A stretch of 48,508 bases of DNA from Comamonadaceae bacterium (GCA_947478725.1 CANJWZ010000034.1:1-48508); one strand, 5' to 3'; positions 16,512 through 24,974 are shown, counted from the first letter of the stretch. Notes: generated from the sequence alone by a model not told the origin. A program made the numbers and translations.

Positions 16512-18062
16512 ATGTCTTTGTTCACACCACAACCTGCCCTGCATCCCCGGCTGGAACTCGCAGGCATCACCAAGGCATACCCGGGGGTGGTGGCCAACAG
16601 CGACATATCGCTGAGCGTGCAGGCCGGCGAAATTCACGCCGTGCTGGGCGAAAACGGGGCCGGCAAGTCCACCCTGATGAAAATCATTTACGGCGCTGTG
16701 AAACCGGACGCGGGCAGCATGCGCATGAACGGCCAAGAGGTGACCGTGCACAACCCCAACGAGGCGCGCGCCTTGGGCATCAGCATGGTGTACCAGCATT
16801 TCAGTTTGTTTGAAACCTTGAGCGTGGCTGAAAACGTGTGGCTGGGTCTGGGCAAACATTTGAGCCTGGCCGAGGTTTCCACCCAGATCATGCAAACCAC
16901 CCAGGCCTACGGCTTGCAGCTCGACCCGGCCCGGCCGGTGCACACGCTGGGTGTGGGTGAGCGTCAGCGGGTTGAAATTGTGCGGGCGCTGATGACCCAC
17001 CCCAAGCTGTTGATTTTGGATGAACCGACATCGGTGCTGACGCCCCAAGCGGTAGAAAACCTGTTTGTCACGCTGCGCCAACTGGCCAGCGAGGGCTGTA
17101 GCATTTTGTACATCAGCCACAAGTTGCATGAAATCCGCTCGCTGTGCACCGCTTGTACCGTGCTGCGGGCCGGCAAAGTCACCGGCGTGTGTGACCCGGC
17201 CCAAGAGTCCAATGCGTCGCTCAGCCGCCTGATGATTGGCAGCGAGCCGCCGGCGCTGGTGCCCCGCCACGAGCGCGCGGGTGCGGTGCTGCTGGATGTG
17301 CATCAGCTGAGTTTGACCAGCACCGAGCAGTTCGGCATCGATCTGACCCATGTCAGCCTGCAAGTGCGGGCGGGCGAGGTGGTCGGCATCGCGGGTGTGT
17401 CAGGCAGTGGCCAAAAAGAATTGCTCTATGCGCTGTCGGGTGAAGACACGCGGTCTGCCCCAGGCAGTGTGCTGGTCAATGGTGTTGACGTGGGTGGGCA
17501 CGGCCCGCTCAAGCGCCGCGCATTGGGGCTGCATTTTGTGCCAGAAGAACGCCTTGGCCGGGGAGCAGTGCCTCAGTTGGCATTGAGCCGCAATGTGATG
17601 CTGACGCGCAACGAAGCGGTCGGCAGGGGCGGCTGGCTCCATGATCAAGTCTTGCAAGGCCAGGCCGAAAAGATCATTGCGCGCTTCAAGGTCAAATCCG
17701 GCGGGCCCCAGGCGCTGGCCCGGTCGCTGTCGGGTGGCAACTTGCAGAAATTCATCATGGGCCGTGAGATCGATGCAGACCCGAAGCTGCTGATCGTCAG
17801 CCAGCCCACGTGGGGTGTGGATGTGGGCGCAGCCGCGCAAATTCGGGGCGCACTGCTGCAACTGGCAGAGCAGGGCTGTGCGGTGCTGGTCGTCAGTGAA
17901 GAGCTGGACGAATTGTTTGAAATATGCGATCAGCTCTACGTGATGGCCAAGGGCCAGCTGTCGCCCATGCTGGCGCGCACGCAGGCCAGCACCGAGCTGG
18001 TGGGCCAGTGGATGAGTGGCTTGTGGGACCAGCACACGCCCCTTGACAGGAGCGCTGCATGA
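16512..18062 (+). CDS. Nucleoside-type ABC importer, duplicated ATPase subunit
   Basis: 516 residues with two ABC domains in tandem, as in sugar and nucleoside importers. Domain 1: Walker A GENGAGKST at about 46-54, Q-loop VYQHFSLF, signature LGVGERQRVEI, Walker B LLILDEPTSVLTP, H-loop ISHKLHE. Domain 2 (from 260): degenerate Walker A GVSGSGQKE, signature LSGGNLQKFIMGRE, and LLIVSQPTWGVDVGA, where glutamine replaces the catalytic acid region, typical of this subfamily. The stop overlaps the next start by ATGA. With two permeases and a BMP-family lipoprotein it forms one importer. The substrate is probably a purine nucleoside or base given xdhAB and the deaminases on either side. Confidence 0.93.
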   Translation: MSLFTPQPALHPRLELAGITKAYPGVVANSDISLSVQAGEIHAVLGENGAGKSTLMKIIYGAVKPDAGSMRMNGQEVTVHNPNEARALGISMVYQHFSLFETLSVAENVWLGLGKHLSLAEVSTQIMQTTQAYGLQLDPARPVHTLGVGERQRVEIVRALMTHPKLLILDEPTSVLTPQAVENLFVTLRQLASEGCSILYISHKLHEIRSLCTACTVLRAGKVTGVCDPAQESNASLSRLMIGSEPPALVPRHERAGAVLLDVHQLSLTSTEQFGIDLTHVSLQVRAGEVVGIAGVSGSGQKELLYALSGEDTRSAPGSVLVNGVDVGGHGPLKRRALGLHFVPEERLGRGAVPQLALSRNVMLTRNEAVGRGGWLHDQVLQGQAEKIIARFKVKSGGPQALARSLSGGNLQKFIMGREIDADPKLLIVSQPTWGVDVGAAAQIRGALLQLAEQGCAVLVVSEELDELFEICDQLYVMAKGQLSPMLARTQASTELVGQWMSGLWDQHTPLDRSAA

Positions 18063-19153
18063 TCAAGCTGGAGGCGCGGCCTGAGCCGTCAAAATTTTGG
18101 ACGTATGGCTCGCCCCTGCTGGCGCTGCTGATCACCGTTGTCATCGGCGTGCTGCTCTTTTTGCTGCTGGGCAAAGACCCGGTCAAAGGCCTGGGGGTGT
18201 TTTTTTGGGAGCCGATCAAATCAGCCAACGCCTTGAGTGAGCTGATGGTCAAGGCCACGCCGCTGCTCATCATTGCCTTGGGCTTGTCGGTGTGCTTCAG
18301 ATCGAACGTGTGGAACATTGGCGCTGAGGGCCAGTTTGTGATGGGCGCAGTTGCCGCAGGTGGCGTGGCGCTGCTGGCTGAAAAGGACACCGGCCCCTGG
18401 ATCATCCCGGCGATTTTGCTGGCTGGCGTGCTGGGCGGCATGGCATGGGGCGGCATCACTGCGCTGCTGCGTGACCGGTTCAATGCCAGCGAGATTTTGG
18501 TGAGTTTGATGCTGGTCTATGTGGCAGACATGGTGCTCAGTTACCTGGTGTTTGGCCCGTGGAAAGACCCGAATGGTTATAACTTTCCGCAAACCAAAAC
18601 CTTTGAAGCGGTGACGCAAATCCCGCGTTTGATGCAAGGCTCCCGCGTCAACGTGGGCATTGTGGTGGCCGCGCTGGGTGTGTTGGGGCTGTGGCTGTTT
18701 TTGTTTCGCTCCTACGCAGGCTTTAAACAAGAAGTCAGCGGCTTGGCGCCAGCGGCGGCCCGCTATGCAGGGTTTTCGTCGCGTCGCGCGCTGTGGACGG
18801 CGCTGCTGGTGTCAGGCGGTGCGGCAGGTTTGGCAGGCGCGCTTGAAGTGGCCGGGCCCATCGGTCAGCTGACGCCGTATGTGCCTGCGGGCTACGGCTT
18901 TGCGGCCATCATTGTGGCGTTTGTGGGGCGCTTGCACCCGGTGGGCGTGGTGTTTTCAGCCTTGCTGATGAGCATGTTTTACATCGGCGGCGAACTGGCG
19001 CAGTCACGCCTGGGTTTACCCAAGTCGCTGACCGGCGTGTTTCAAGGCTTGCTGCTGTTTAACCTGCTGGCTTGCGACACGCTGATGGCTTATCGCATCA
19101 GGTTCACCAAGTCCACAGCCATCACAGCCGTCAAAGCCAAAGGAGCCAACTGA
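18059..19153 (+). CDS. Nucleoside-type ABC importer, permease subunit 1
   Basis: 364 residues, largely hydrophobic with about eight to ten predicted membrane helices. An N-terminal cytoplasmic stretch is followed by LLALLITVVIGVLLFLLLG. The conserved SVCFRSNVWNIGAEGQFVMG block near 80-99 is diagnostic of the BPD_transp_2 permeases of BMP-type importers. AGALEVAGPIGQLTPYVPAGYGFAAIIVAFVGRLHP, near residue 260-295, is the cytoplasmic coupling region. Starts inside the ATPase stop and its own stop overlaps the second permease (TGATG), so all three are translationally coupled. Confidence 0.92.
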   Translation: MIKLEARPEPSKFWTYGSPLLALLITVVIGVLLFLLLGKDPVKGLGVFFWEPIKSANALSELMVKATPLLIIALGLSVCFRSNVWNIGAEGQFVMGAVAAGGVALLAEKDTGPWIIPAILLAGVLGGMAWGGITALLRDRFNASEILVSLMLVYVADMVLSYLVFGPWKDPNGYNFPQTKTFEAVTQIPRLMQGSRVNVGIVVAALGVLGLWLFLFRSYAGFKQEVSGLAPAAARYAGFSSRRALWTALLVSGGAAGLAGALEVAGPIGQLTPYVPAGYGFAAIIVAFVGRLHPVGVVFSALLMSMFYIGGELAQSRLGLPKSLTGVFQGLLLFNLLACDTLMAYRIRFTKSTAITAVKAKGAN

Positions 19154-20073
19154 TGGATTCCATGGCATTGCTTCTGGCTGCCACCTTGTCAGCCGGTACG
19201 GTTCTGGCCATTGCGGCGCTGGGCTTGCTCATCAATGAAAAAGCGGGCGTTGTGAACCTGGGCGCTGAAGGCATGATGCTGTGCGCCGCCATTGCGGGTT
19301 TTGCAACGGTGGTGCACACGGGCAACAGCTGGCTGGGCTTTGCGGCGGGCATGGCGGCAGGCGCGCTGTTAGCGGCCTTGTTTGGCATGCTGGTGATCTG
19401 GCTGAACACCAACCAGTACGCCACCGGCTTGGCGCTGAGTTTGTTTGGAACAGGCTTTTCAGCATTTTTAGGCATCCGGTATGTGCAAGAGAAGTTGCCT
19501 GAGCAAACCCAATACACCGTCCCTTTTCTGAGCGACCTGCCATTTTTAGGCATTGCGCTTTTCCGCCATCACCCGATGGTTTACATCGCTGCTGGCCTTG
19601 CTGTGGGCTTGATCTGGTTTTTAGGCGCTACCCGCGCCGGGCTGGTGCTGCGCTCGGTCGGTGAAAGCCCTGAATCTGCCCACGCGCTGGGCTACCCGGT
19701 GCGCCGCATCCGGCTGGCCGCTGTGGTGGCGGGCGGCGCGCTGTGCGGGCTGGCCGGTGCCTATGTGTCGGTCATTTACACGCCCCTGTGGGTCGAAGGC
19801 ATGATTGCCGGCAAGGGCTGGATCGCCCTGGCGCTGACCACCTTTGCCACCTGGCGGCCGGCGCGTGTGCTGTTGGGTGCTTATTTGTTTGGCGGGGTGA
19901 CCATGCTGCAGTTTCATCTGCAAAGCCAGGGGGTCGATGTGCCGCCACAGTTTTTGACGATGCTGCCCTACCTGGCCACCATCGTGGTGCTGGTGCTGAT
20001 CTCGCGCAACCCAGTGTGGATACGTGTCAACATGCCCGGCTCACTGGGAAAGCCTTTTTATCCTGGCAGTTAA
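19153..20073 (+). CDS. Nucleoside-type ABC importer, permease subunit 2
   Basis: 306 residues from the ATG at 19153, which overlaps the previous stop and has AAAGGAG at 19138-19144; an upstream in-frame start at 19072 lies inside the previous gene and is not needed. The BPD_transp_2 signature is LLINEKAGVVNLGAEGMML near 26-44, and the cytoplasmic loop is SPESAHALGYPVRRIRLAAV with a following GMIAGKGWIALAL block. It forms the membrane channel with the first permease. 100 bases separate it from the binding protein, so the latter may have its own promoter or ribosome site. Confidence 0.92.
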   Translation: MDSMALLLAATLSAGTVLAIAALGLLINEKAGVVNLGAEGMMLCAAIAGFATVVHTGNSWLGFAAGMAAGALLAALFGMLVIWLNTNQYATGLALSLFGTGFSAFLGIRYVQEKLPEQTQYTVPFLSDLPFLGIALFRHHPMVYIAAGLAVGLIWFLGATRAGLVLRSVGESPESAHALGYPVRRIRLAAVVAGGALCGLAGAYVSVIYTPLWVEGMIAGKGWIALALTTFATWRPARVLLGAYLFGGVTMLQFHLQSQGVDVPPQFLTMLPYLATIVVLVLISRNPVWIRVNMPGSLGKPFYPGS

Positions 20074-20173
20074 ATGGTTTGGCGCGGTGTGCCACTGCAT
20101 AATTGTGATTTTTAACCTTGCCCGACTGTTCTGATGATTCTTTTACACCTCTCTTCAACGAAAGCGATATGAC

Positions 20174-21304
20174 ATGACAAATCTGCAAAAACGTTACTTC
20201 ACCATGACTGCCCTCACAGCAGTGGCGGTAGCCGCTCTTGTCGGTTGCGGCAAAAAAGAAGAAGCCAAGCCGGTTGCGGCCAAGCCTGAGCCGCTCAAGA
20301 TCGCTTTTGCTTACGTCGGCCCGGTGGGCGACGGCGGCTGGACTTTTGCACATGACAACGCCCGCAAGGCCGTCGACAAAGCTTATGGCGACAAGGTGAT
20401 GACCACCTTTGCTGAAAAAGTACCTGAGTCAGCCGATGCCGAGCGCGTGATTCGCGACATGGTCAGTCAAGGCAACAAAATGATTTTTGGCACCACCTTT
20501 GGCTACATGGAGCCGATGCTCAAAGTCGCCGCTGACAACAAGGGCGTGAAGTTTGAACACGCGACCGGTTACAAACCCGCTGACAACATGCGCACCTACG
20601 ACAGCCGCACCTATGAAGGGGCCTACATGGCAGGCGTGATTGCAGGCAAGATGAGCAAGACCGGCACCGTGGGTGTGGTCGGGTCGATTCCGATCCCCGA
20701 AGTGATCCGCAACATCAACAGCTTCACGCTCGGCGCGCAGTCGGTCAACCCGAAAATCAAGACCAAAGTGGTGTGGGTCAATGAGTGGTTCAACCCGCCC
20801 AAAGAAACCGAAGCCGCGACCGCTCTCATCAATGGCGGCGCGGACGTGCTGATGCAAAACACCGACTCGTCGGCCGTGCTGCAAACCGCCGAAAAAATGG
20901 GCAAGCGCGCCTTTGGATGGGACTCCGACATGACGGCCTATGGCCCGAAAGCCCACCTGGGCTCGGCCATCATCAACTGGGGGCCGTACTACGTCAAGGC
21001 CGTCGGCGAGGCGCTTGAAGGCAAATGGACAGGTGGCAGCAAAACCTGGTGGGGCGTGAAAGAAGGCGCGATTGACATGGTGTCCGTGGCTACCGACGTG
21101 CCCGATGACACCAAAAAACGGATTGACGAGATCAGGGCTGGGCTGAAAGACGGCAGCTTCACGATCTGGAAAGGCCCGATCATGGACAACACCGGCAAAG
21201 AGCTGATCGCCAAGGATACGGTAGCCGACGACCAGTTTTTGGGCGGTCTGAAAACCTACGTCAAAGGCGTTGAGGGCAAAGTGCCAGGCGGCGACAAGAA
21301 GTAA
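20174..21304 (+). CDS. BMP-family substrate-binding lipoprotein of the nucleoside-type importer
   Basis: 376 residues. The lipoprotein signal ends in ALVGCGKKEE, so it is lipid-anchored on the periplasmic side. BMP/Med-family features: IAFAYVGPVGDGGWTFAHDNAR with the aromatic and aspartate contact residues, FGTTFGYMEP, YEGAYMAGVIAGKMSKTGTVGVVGSIPIPEV, VWVNEWFNPPKE, and QNTDSSAVLQ. This family binds purine nucleosides in characterised cases (PnrA, BmpA). It is followed by a strong terminator, closing the importer operon. Confidence 0.93.
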   Translation: MTNLQKRYFTMTALTAVAVAALVGCGKKEEAKPVAAKPEPLKIAFAYVGPVGDGGWTFAHDNARKAVDKAYGDKVMTTFAEKVPESADAERVIRDMVSQGNKMIFGTTFGYMEPMLKVAADNKGVKFEHATGYKPADNMRTYDSRTYEGAYMAGVIAGKMSKTGTVGVVGSIPIPEVIRNINSFTLGAQSVNPKIKTKVVWVNEWFNPPKETEAATALINGGADVLMQNTDSSAVLQTAEKMGKRAFGWDSDMTAYGPKAHLGSAIINWGPYYVKAVGEALEGKWTGGSKTWWGVKEGAIDMVSVATDVPDDTKKRIDEIRAGLKDGSFTIWKGPIMDNTGKELIAKDTVADDQFLGGLKTYVKGVEGKVPGGDKK

Positions 21305-21321
21305 GCTGCTGACAAGATATC

Positions 21322-21361
21322 AAGGCCGCTGAAAAGTCAGTTTTCAGCGGCCTTTTTATTT
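21322..21361 (+). terminator. Rho-independent terminator after the binding protein
   Basis: Perfect stem AAGGCCGCTGAAAA (21322-21335), loop GTCAG, TTTTCAGCGGCCTT (21341-21354), followed by a T-rich tail. It ends the importer operon 12 bases before the adenine deaminase start, so the deaminase needs its own promoter or readthrough. Confidence 0.9.
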
Positions 21362-21372
21362 CAGGAAAGACC

Positions 21373-22413
21373 ATGAACCCCATCCGACCCATGACCCGTG
21401 ACCGCCTGCCCGAGTTGCTACGCGCCATGCCCAAAGCCGAGCTGCACATTCACATCGAAGGCTCGCTGGAGCCTGAACTGATTTTTGCACTGGCTCAGCG
21501 CAACGGCATTGACATGGCTTACAGCAGCGTTGCCGAGCTTCGTCAAGCCTATGCCTTTACCAACCTGCAAAGCTTTCTGGACATCTATTACGCAGGGGCC
21601 AGCGTGCTCATCACCGAGCAGGATTTTTACGACATGGCATACGCCTACTTCGTGAAAGCCGCTGGCGATAACGTGGTGCACGCCGAGCTGTTTTTTGACC
21701 CACAAACGCACACCGCACGTGGGGTCAGCATCGACACAGTCATCCGTGGCCTGTACCGGGCCTGCGTCGATGCATACGCCAAACTGGGCGTCAGCGGCTC
21801 GCTCATCAGGTGCTTCTTGCGGCACCTCAGTGAACAAGAGGCTTTTGAAACGCTGGAGCAGGCGCTGCCCTACCGGGACAAAATCGTGGGTATCGGGCTG
21901 GACTCCGGCGAAGTTGGCAACCCACCAGAAAAGTTTGCACGCGTGTTTGCGCGCTGCCGCGAGCTGGGCTTTCATTTGGTGGCGCATGCGGGTGAAGAAG
22001 GCCCACCCGCTTATGTGTGGACTGCCCTGGATGTGCTGAAAGTCGAGCGGATTGACCACGGCGTGCAGTCCAGCAAAGACGCCGCCCTGATGCAGCGTCT
22101 GGCCTCAGACCGCATAGCACTGACGGTCTGCCCGCTGTCCAACCTCAAGCTGTGCGTGTTCCCTGACCTGGCCAGCCACAACCTCAAGCAGTTGCTCGAT
22201 GCTGGCCTGGCCGCAACGGTCAATTCAGACGACCCGGCTTACTTTGGCGGCTACATGAATGACAACTTCACGCAAACCTTTGCGGCGACGGGCTTGCAGG
22301 CACAGCATGCCTACACCCTGGCGCGCAACAGCTTCGAGGCCAGCTTTATTGAGGCATCAGCCAAGCGCCGCTACATCGACCAGTTGGACGCCTGTTTTGC
22401 GACATTTGCTTGA
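21373..22413 (+). CDS. Adenine deaminase, adenosine-deaminase-like type
   Basis: 346 residues of the ADA/AMP deaminase fold with metal ligands H25 and H27 (ELHIHIEGSLEPE), H205 and E208 (HAGEEG), DHGVQ, and D286-D287 (SDDPAYFGGY). Bacterial and fungal adenine deaminases of this family carry IEG and DDPAYFGG where adenosine deaminases carry LDG and DDPLIFG-like motifs. I therefore call adenine to hypoxanthine rather than adenosine to inosine; a database label of adenosine deaminase would be unsurprising. AGGAAAG precedes the ATG. Hypoxanthine feeds XdhAB. It heads a run with queE, queD and guaD on the same strand. Confidence 0.87.
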   Translation: MNPIRPMTRDRLPELLRAMPKAELHIHIEGSLEPELIFALAQRNGIDMAYSSVAELRQAYAFTNLQSFLDIYYAGASVLITEQDFYDMAYAYFVKAAGDNVVHAELFFDPQTHTARGVSIDTVIRGLYRACVDAYAKLGVSGSLIRCFLRHLSEQEAFETLEQALPYRDKIVGIGLDSGEVGNPPEKFARVFARCRELGFHLVAHAGEEGPPAYVWTALDVLKVERIDHGVQSSKDAALMQRLASDRIALTVCPLSNLKLCVFPDLASHNLKQLLDAGLAATVNSDDPAYFGGYMNDNFTQTFAATGLQAQHAYTLARNSFEASFIEASAKRRYIDQLDACFATFA

Positions 22414-22491
22414 GCTTTAAAATCAACGAGAACGCTTGCCGCCCGACAAGCGATTCACCTCCCATTTTTCGGCGCCATGTAGAGGACTACC

Positions 22492-22542
22492 ATGTATAAA
22501 AACCTCACGGCCCCGCCCATTGCGGCGTGGAGCGCCGCATGA
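22492..22542 (+). CDS. Possible 16-residue leader peptide overlapping queE
   Basis: ATG at 22492 preceded by AGAGGA (22481-22486) opens MYKNLTAPPIAAWSAA and stops at 22540-22542, overlapping the queE start as ATGA. Its spacing and overlap suggest translational coupling of queE to a short leader. No family is recognisable and chance cannot be excluded. Confidence 0.35.
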   Translation: MYKNLTAPPIAAWSAA

Positions 22543-23183
22543 GTTATCAAGTCAAAGAAATTTTCTACACCCTGCAAGGCGAAGGTGCCAACGCAGGTCG
22601 GCCTGCGGTGTTTTGCCGCTTTGCAGGTTGTAATTTGTGGTCGGGCCGTGAGCAGGACCGAAGCACAGCGGTTTGCCAGTTTTGTGACACCGACTTTGTG
22701 GGCGGAGACGGGAATTGGGGAACGCTGGGCGGCAAGTTTGCAGATGCCGATGCGCTGGCCGAACAAATCGCCGCCCAATGGCCAAGCGCTGACAGAACCC
22801 ATCGCTTTGTCGTCATGACAGGCGGCGAGCCGCTGCTGCAAGTGGATGACGCTTTGACTGATGCCTTGCACGCGCGCGGTTTTGAAATTGCTGTGGAGAC
22901 CAATGGCACTTTGGCCGCACCGGCAGGCATCGACTGGATTTGTGTCAGCCCCAAAGCCGGTGCGCCGTGGGTGCAACGCACAGGCCATGAATTGAAACTG
23001 GTGTGGCCACAAACCAGCTTTGACCTGGACGAGCTGGAAGCGGCAAACTTTACCCATCGCTATTTGCAGCCGATGGACAACGTGCTCAAAGCGGCCAACC
23101 TGAGCGACTGCATTGCCCTGTGCATGCAGCGACCCGCTTGGCGACTCAGCCTGCAAACCCACAAAATGACAGGCATACGCTAA
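22539..23183 (+). CDS. queE: 7-carboxy-7-deazaguanine synthase (QueE)
   Basis: 214 residues from the ATG at 22539. A GTG 12 bases upstream is possible, but MSYQVKEIFYTLQGEG matches the family start. This radical SAM enzyme forms the 7-deazaguanine ring for queuosine. The cluster cysteines are C31, C46 and C49, i.e. CX14CX2C rather than the common CX3CX2C; this variant is known from the Burkholderia QueE. The MTGGEPLLQ glycine-rich motif binds SAM, and VSPKAG follows. Unusually, the gene lies with queD between two purine deaminase genes. Confidence 0.93.
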   Translation: MSYQVKEIFYTLQGEGANAGRPAVFCRFAGCNLWSGREQDRSTAVCQFCDTDFVGGDGNWGTLGGKFADADALAEQIAAQWPSADRTHRFVVMTGGEPLLQVDDALTDALHARGFEIAVETNGTLAAPAGIDWICVSPKAGAPWVQRTGHELKLVWPQTSFDLDELEAANFTHRYLQPMDNVLKAANLSDCIALCMQRPAWRLSLQTHKMTGIR

Positions 23184-23191
23184 AGCCAAAA

Positions 23192-23566
23192 ATGAATTAT
23201 CAGATCAGCCAAACCTTTTTCTTTGATGCCGCGCATACGTTGAAACGCGAAATCGAAGCCGACCCACAGGCCGAGGTCAGCCGCCGCATCCACGGCCATA
23301 CCTACAACGCAGACATCACACTGTCAGGCCAACCCGACCCCGCCACAGGCATGGTGCTGGACCTGGGCCGTGTGCGCGCCGCCATTGAGATGCTGCGCCC
23401 CGAGCTGGACCACCGCATGCTGGACGATGTCCCCGGCCTGGGCACGGCAACGCTGGAGAACCTATGCGCCTACATCTGGCGGGCGCTGGCCCCCAGTTTG
23501 CCGGGCCTGACAGCCGTGCGCGTGTGGCGCGCTGGCATGGGTGACAGTTGCACCCTGACAAACTGA
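23192..23566 (+). CDS. queD: 6-carboxy-5,6,7,8-tetrahydropterin synthase (QueD)
   Basis: 124 residues from the ATG at 23192; family homology begins at MNYQISQTFFFDAAHTL, so the upstream codons are excluded. It makes the substrate of QueE from dihydroneopterin triphosphate. The zinc histidines are H15 (DAAHTL), H34 and H36 (RIHGHTY). LDHRMLDDVPGLGTATLEN contains the conserved Asp/His pair and substrate segment. The cysteine normally a few residues before the RIHGH motif (as in E. coli QueD) is serine here (S30), while a cysteine sits near the C-terminus (DSCTLTN). It is 8 bases from queE and 7 from guaD. Confidence 0.9.
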   Translation: MNYQISQTFFFDAAHTLKREIEADPQAEVSRRIHGHTYNADITLSGQPDPATGMVLDLGRVRAAIEMLRPELDHRMLDDVPGLGTATLENLCAYIWRALAPSLPGLTAVRVWRAGMGDSCTLTN

Positions 23567-23573
23567 CCCCTTG

Positions 23574-24869
23574 ATGAAAGCCTACCGGGCCAGCCTGCTG
23601 TATTTCAAAGACCGGCAAGCCGTGTTCGAGCAAGACGGCCTGCTGGTCGTCGGCCCGAACGCTCACCGTCGCCAGGTCGTCCAGGCCATCGGCAGCTTTC
23701 AAAGCTTGCATTCAGGCTACCCAGGCTTGCCCGTCGAACACCTGCCAGGCCGCATCATCGCGCCCGGCTTCGTCGACATGCACGTCCACTACCCCCAGCT
23801 GGATGTGATCGGCTCGCCCGCTGATGGCTTGCTGCCATGGCTTGAAAACTACACGTTTCCAGAAGAAAAACGCTTTGTATCGCCCGAATACTGCGCCCAA
23901 GCAGCGACGTTTTTCATCGCTGAATTGCTGCGTCATGGCGTCACCACTGCGCTGACCTTTGCCACCTCACATCCTGAGTCTGTCAATGCCCTGCTGGGCC
24001 AAGCGCAACAGCAAAGCCTGCGCATGATGGCAGGCAAGGTGCTGATGGACCAAAATGCACCGGACGGGCTGCGTGACGACACCGAACAAAGCCTGATCGA
24101 TACCGAAACCCTGATCAAGCAATGGCACGGCGTGGACCGCCTCGGTTACGCCATCACGCCGCGTTTTGTACCGACCAGCAGCGCTGCGCAACTGCGCGGT
24201 GCAGGTGAGTTGGCCGCCCAGTACCCGGATGTGTGGATTCAGTCCCATGTGGCAGAAAACCTTGATGAAATCGCCTGGGTCAAACAGCTTTACCCCGCAG
24301 CGCGCAGCTACCTCAGTGTGTATGCGCACTTTGGTTTGCTGCGGCCCCGGGCCGTCTACGCACACTGCATCCATCTTGACGATGAAGACCGGGCGCTGCT
24401 GCGCGCCACCGGGACGGCCGCCGCCGTCAGCCCGACCAGCAACCTGTTTTTAGGCAGCGGCTTTTTTGACTACGCCGCGGCTGACCGCGCGGGACACCTG
24501 TACGGCCTGGCCAGCGACGTGGGCGGCGGCACCTCGTTCAGCCCGTTTCACACCATGCTGGCGGCGTACTACGTGGGCCGCACAAAGGTCGAAGGTGGGC
24601 AGACCCAACCCGGTGTGTCGCTGTCGCCCCAGCATCTGTGGTGGCAGCACACCGCCGGTGCAGCCCAGGCGCTGGGCCTGAGCGGTGTGGTGGGCAACCT
24701 GCTGCCCGGCTGCGAGGCGGACTTTGTCATCCTCAACCCCCAGGCCACACCGCTGCTGGCACGCAAGACGGCGCGCGCTGGCAGCCTGGACGAGTTGCTG
24801 TTTGCACTGATTGTTCTGGGTGATGACCGCGTGATTGAAAAAACCGTGATTTCGCAGGCGTCAGCGTAA
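23574..24869 (+). CDS. guaD: Guanine deaminase (GuaD)
   Basis: 431 residues from the ATG at 23574; the TTG just before is less likely. It is a cytoplasmic zinc amidohydrolase converting guanine to xanthine, the substrate of XdhAB. Metal and active-site motifs: PGFVDMHVHYPQ near 63-74, YAITPRFVPTS, QSHVAENLDEI, YAHCIHLDDED, AVSPTSNLFLG and ASDVGGGTSFSPF. Length and motif order match GuaD. It probably shares a transcript with adenine deaminase, queE and queD. Downstream lies a repeat copy with a hairpin rather than a clear terminator. Confidence 0.95.
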   Translation: MKAYRASLLYFKDRQAVFEQDGLLVVGPNAHRRQVVQAIGSFQSLHSGYPGLPVEHLPGRIIAPGFVDMHVHYPQLDVIGSPADGLLPWLENYTFPEEKRFVSPEYCAQAATFFIAELLRHGVTTALTFATSHPESVNALLGQAQQQSLRMMAGKVLMDQNAPDGLRDDTEQSLIDTETLIKQWHGVDRLGYAITPRFVPTSSAAQLRGAGELAAQYPDVWIQSHVAENLDEIAWVKQLYPAARSYLSVYAHFGLLRPRAVYAHCIHLDDEDRALLRATGTAAAVSPTSNLFLGSGFFDYAAADRAGHLYGLASDVGGGTSFSPFHTMLAAYYVGRTKVEGGQTQPGVSLSPQHLWWQHTAGAAQALGLSGVVGNLLPGCEADFVILNPQATPLLARKTARAGSLDELLFALIVLGDDRVIEKTVISQASA

Positions 24870-24880
24870 AAAACTTTGCT

Positions 24881-24944
24881 TTCAGACCTGCAAAGTGTCT
24901 GAAACCCAATAAATACCTGTTCGAGTAGCTCCTGATTGAGGAGC
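24881..24944 (-). repeat. Short GCT-N11-AGC repeat, copy E (intergenic, after guaD)
   Basis: Minus-strand reading: GCTCCTCAATCAGGAGC, a perfect hairpin (GCTCCT/AGGAGC), then TACTCGAACAGGTATTTATTGG, ending in a second hairpin TTTCAGAC...GTCTGAAA. It shares GGAGCTA-TC-ACA-GTAT-TATTGG with copy G. The hairpins might end guaD transcription, but no T-run follows. Confidence 0.7.
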
Positions 24945-24974
24945 GTTTAGTGATTTCAAACCGCTTGAAAAAAA

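Noticed and set aside
16497..17363. Open frame of 288 codons opposite the ABC ATPase
   Set aside because: The ATPase has intact Walker and signature motifs; the opposite frame shows no domain.
22414..22538. Possible preQ1 riboswitch upstream of queE
   Set aside because: I looked for the preQ1-I hairpin and A-rich tail; AGAGGA and TATAAAAA occur, but the stem, the conserved C-rich element and their order do not fit.
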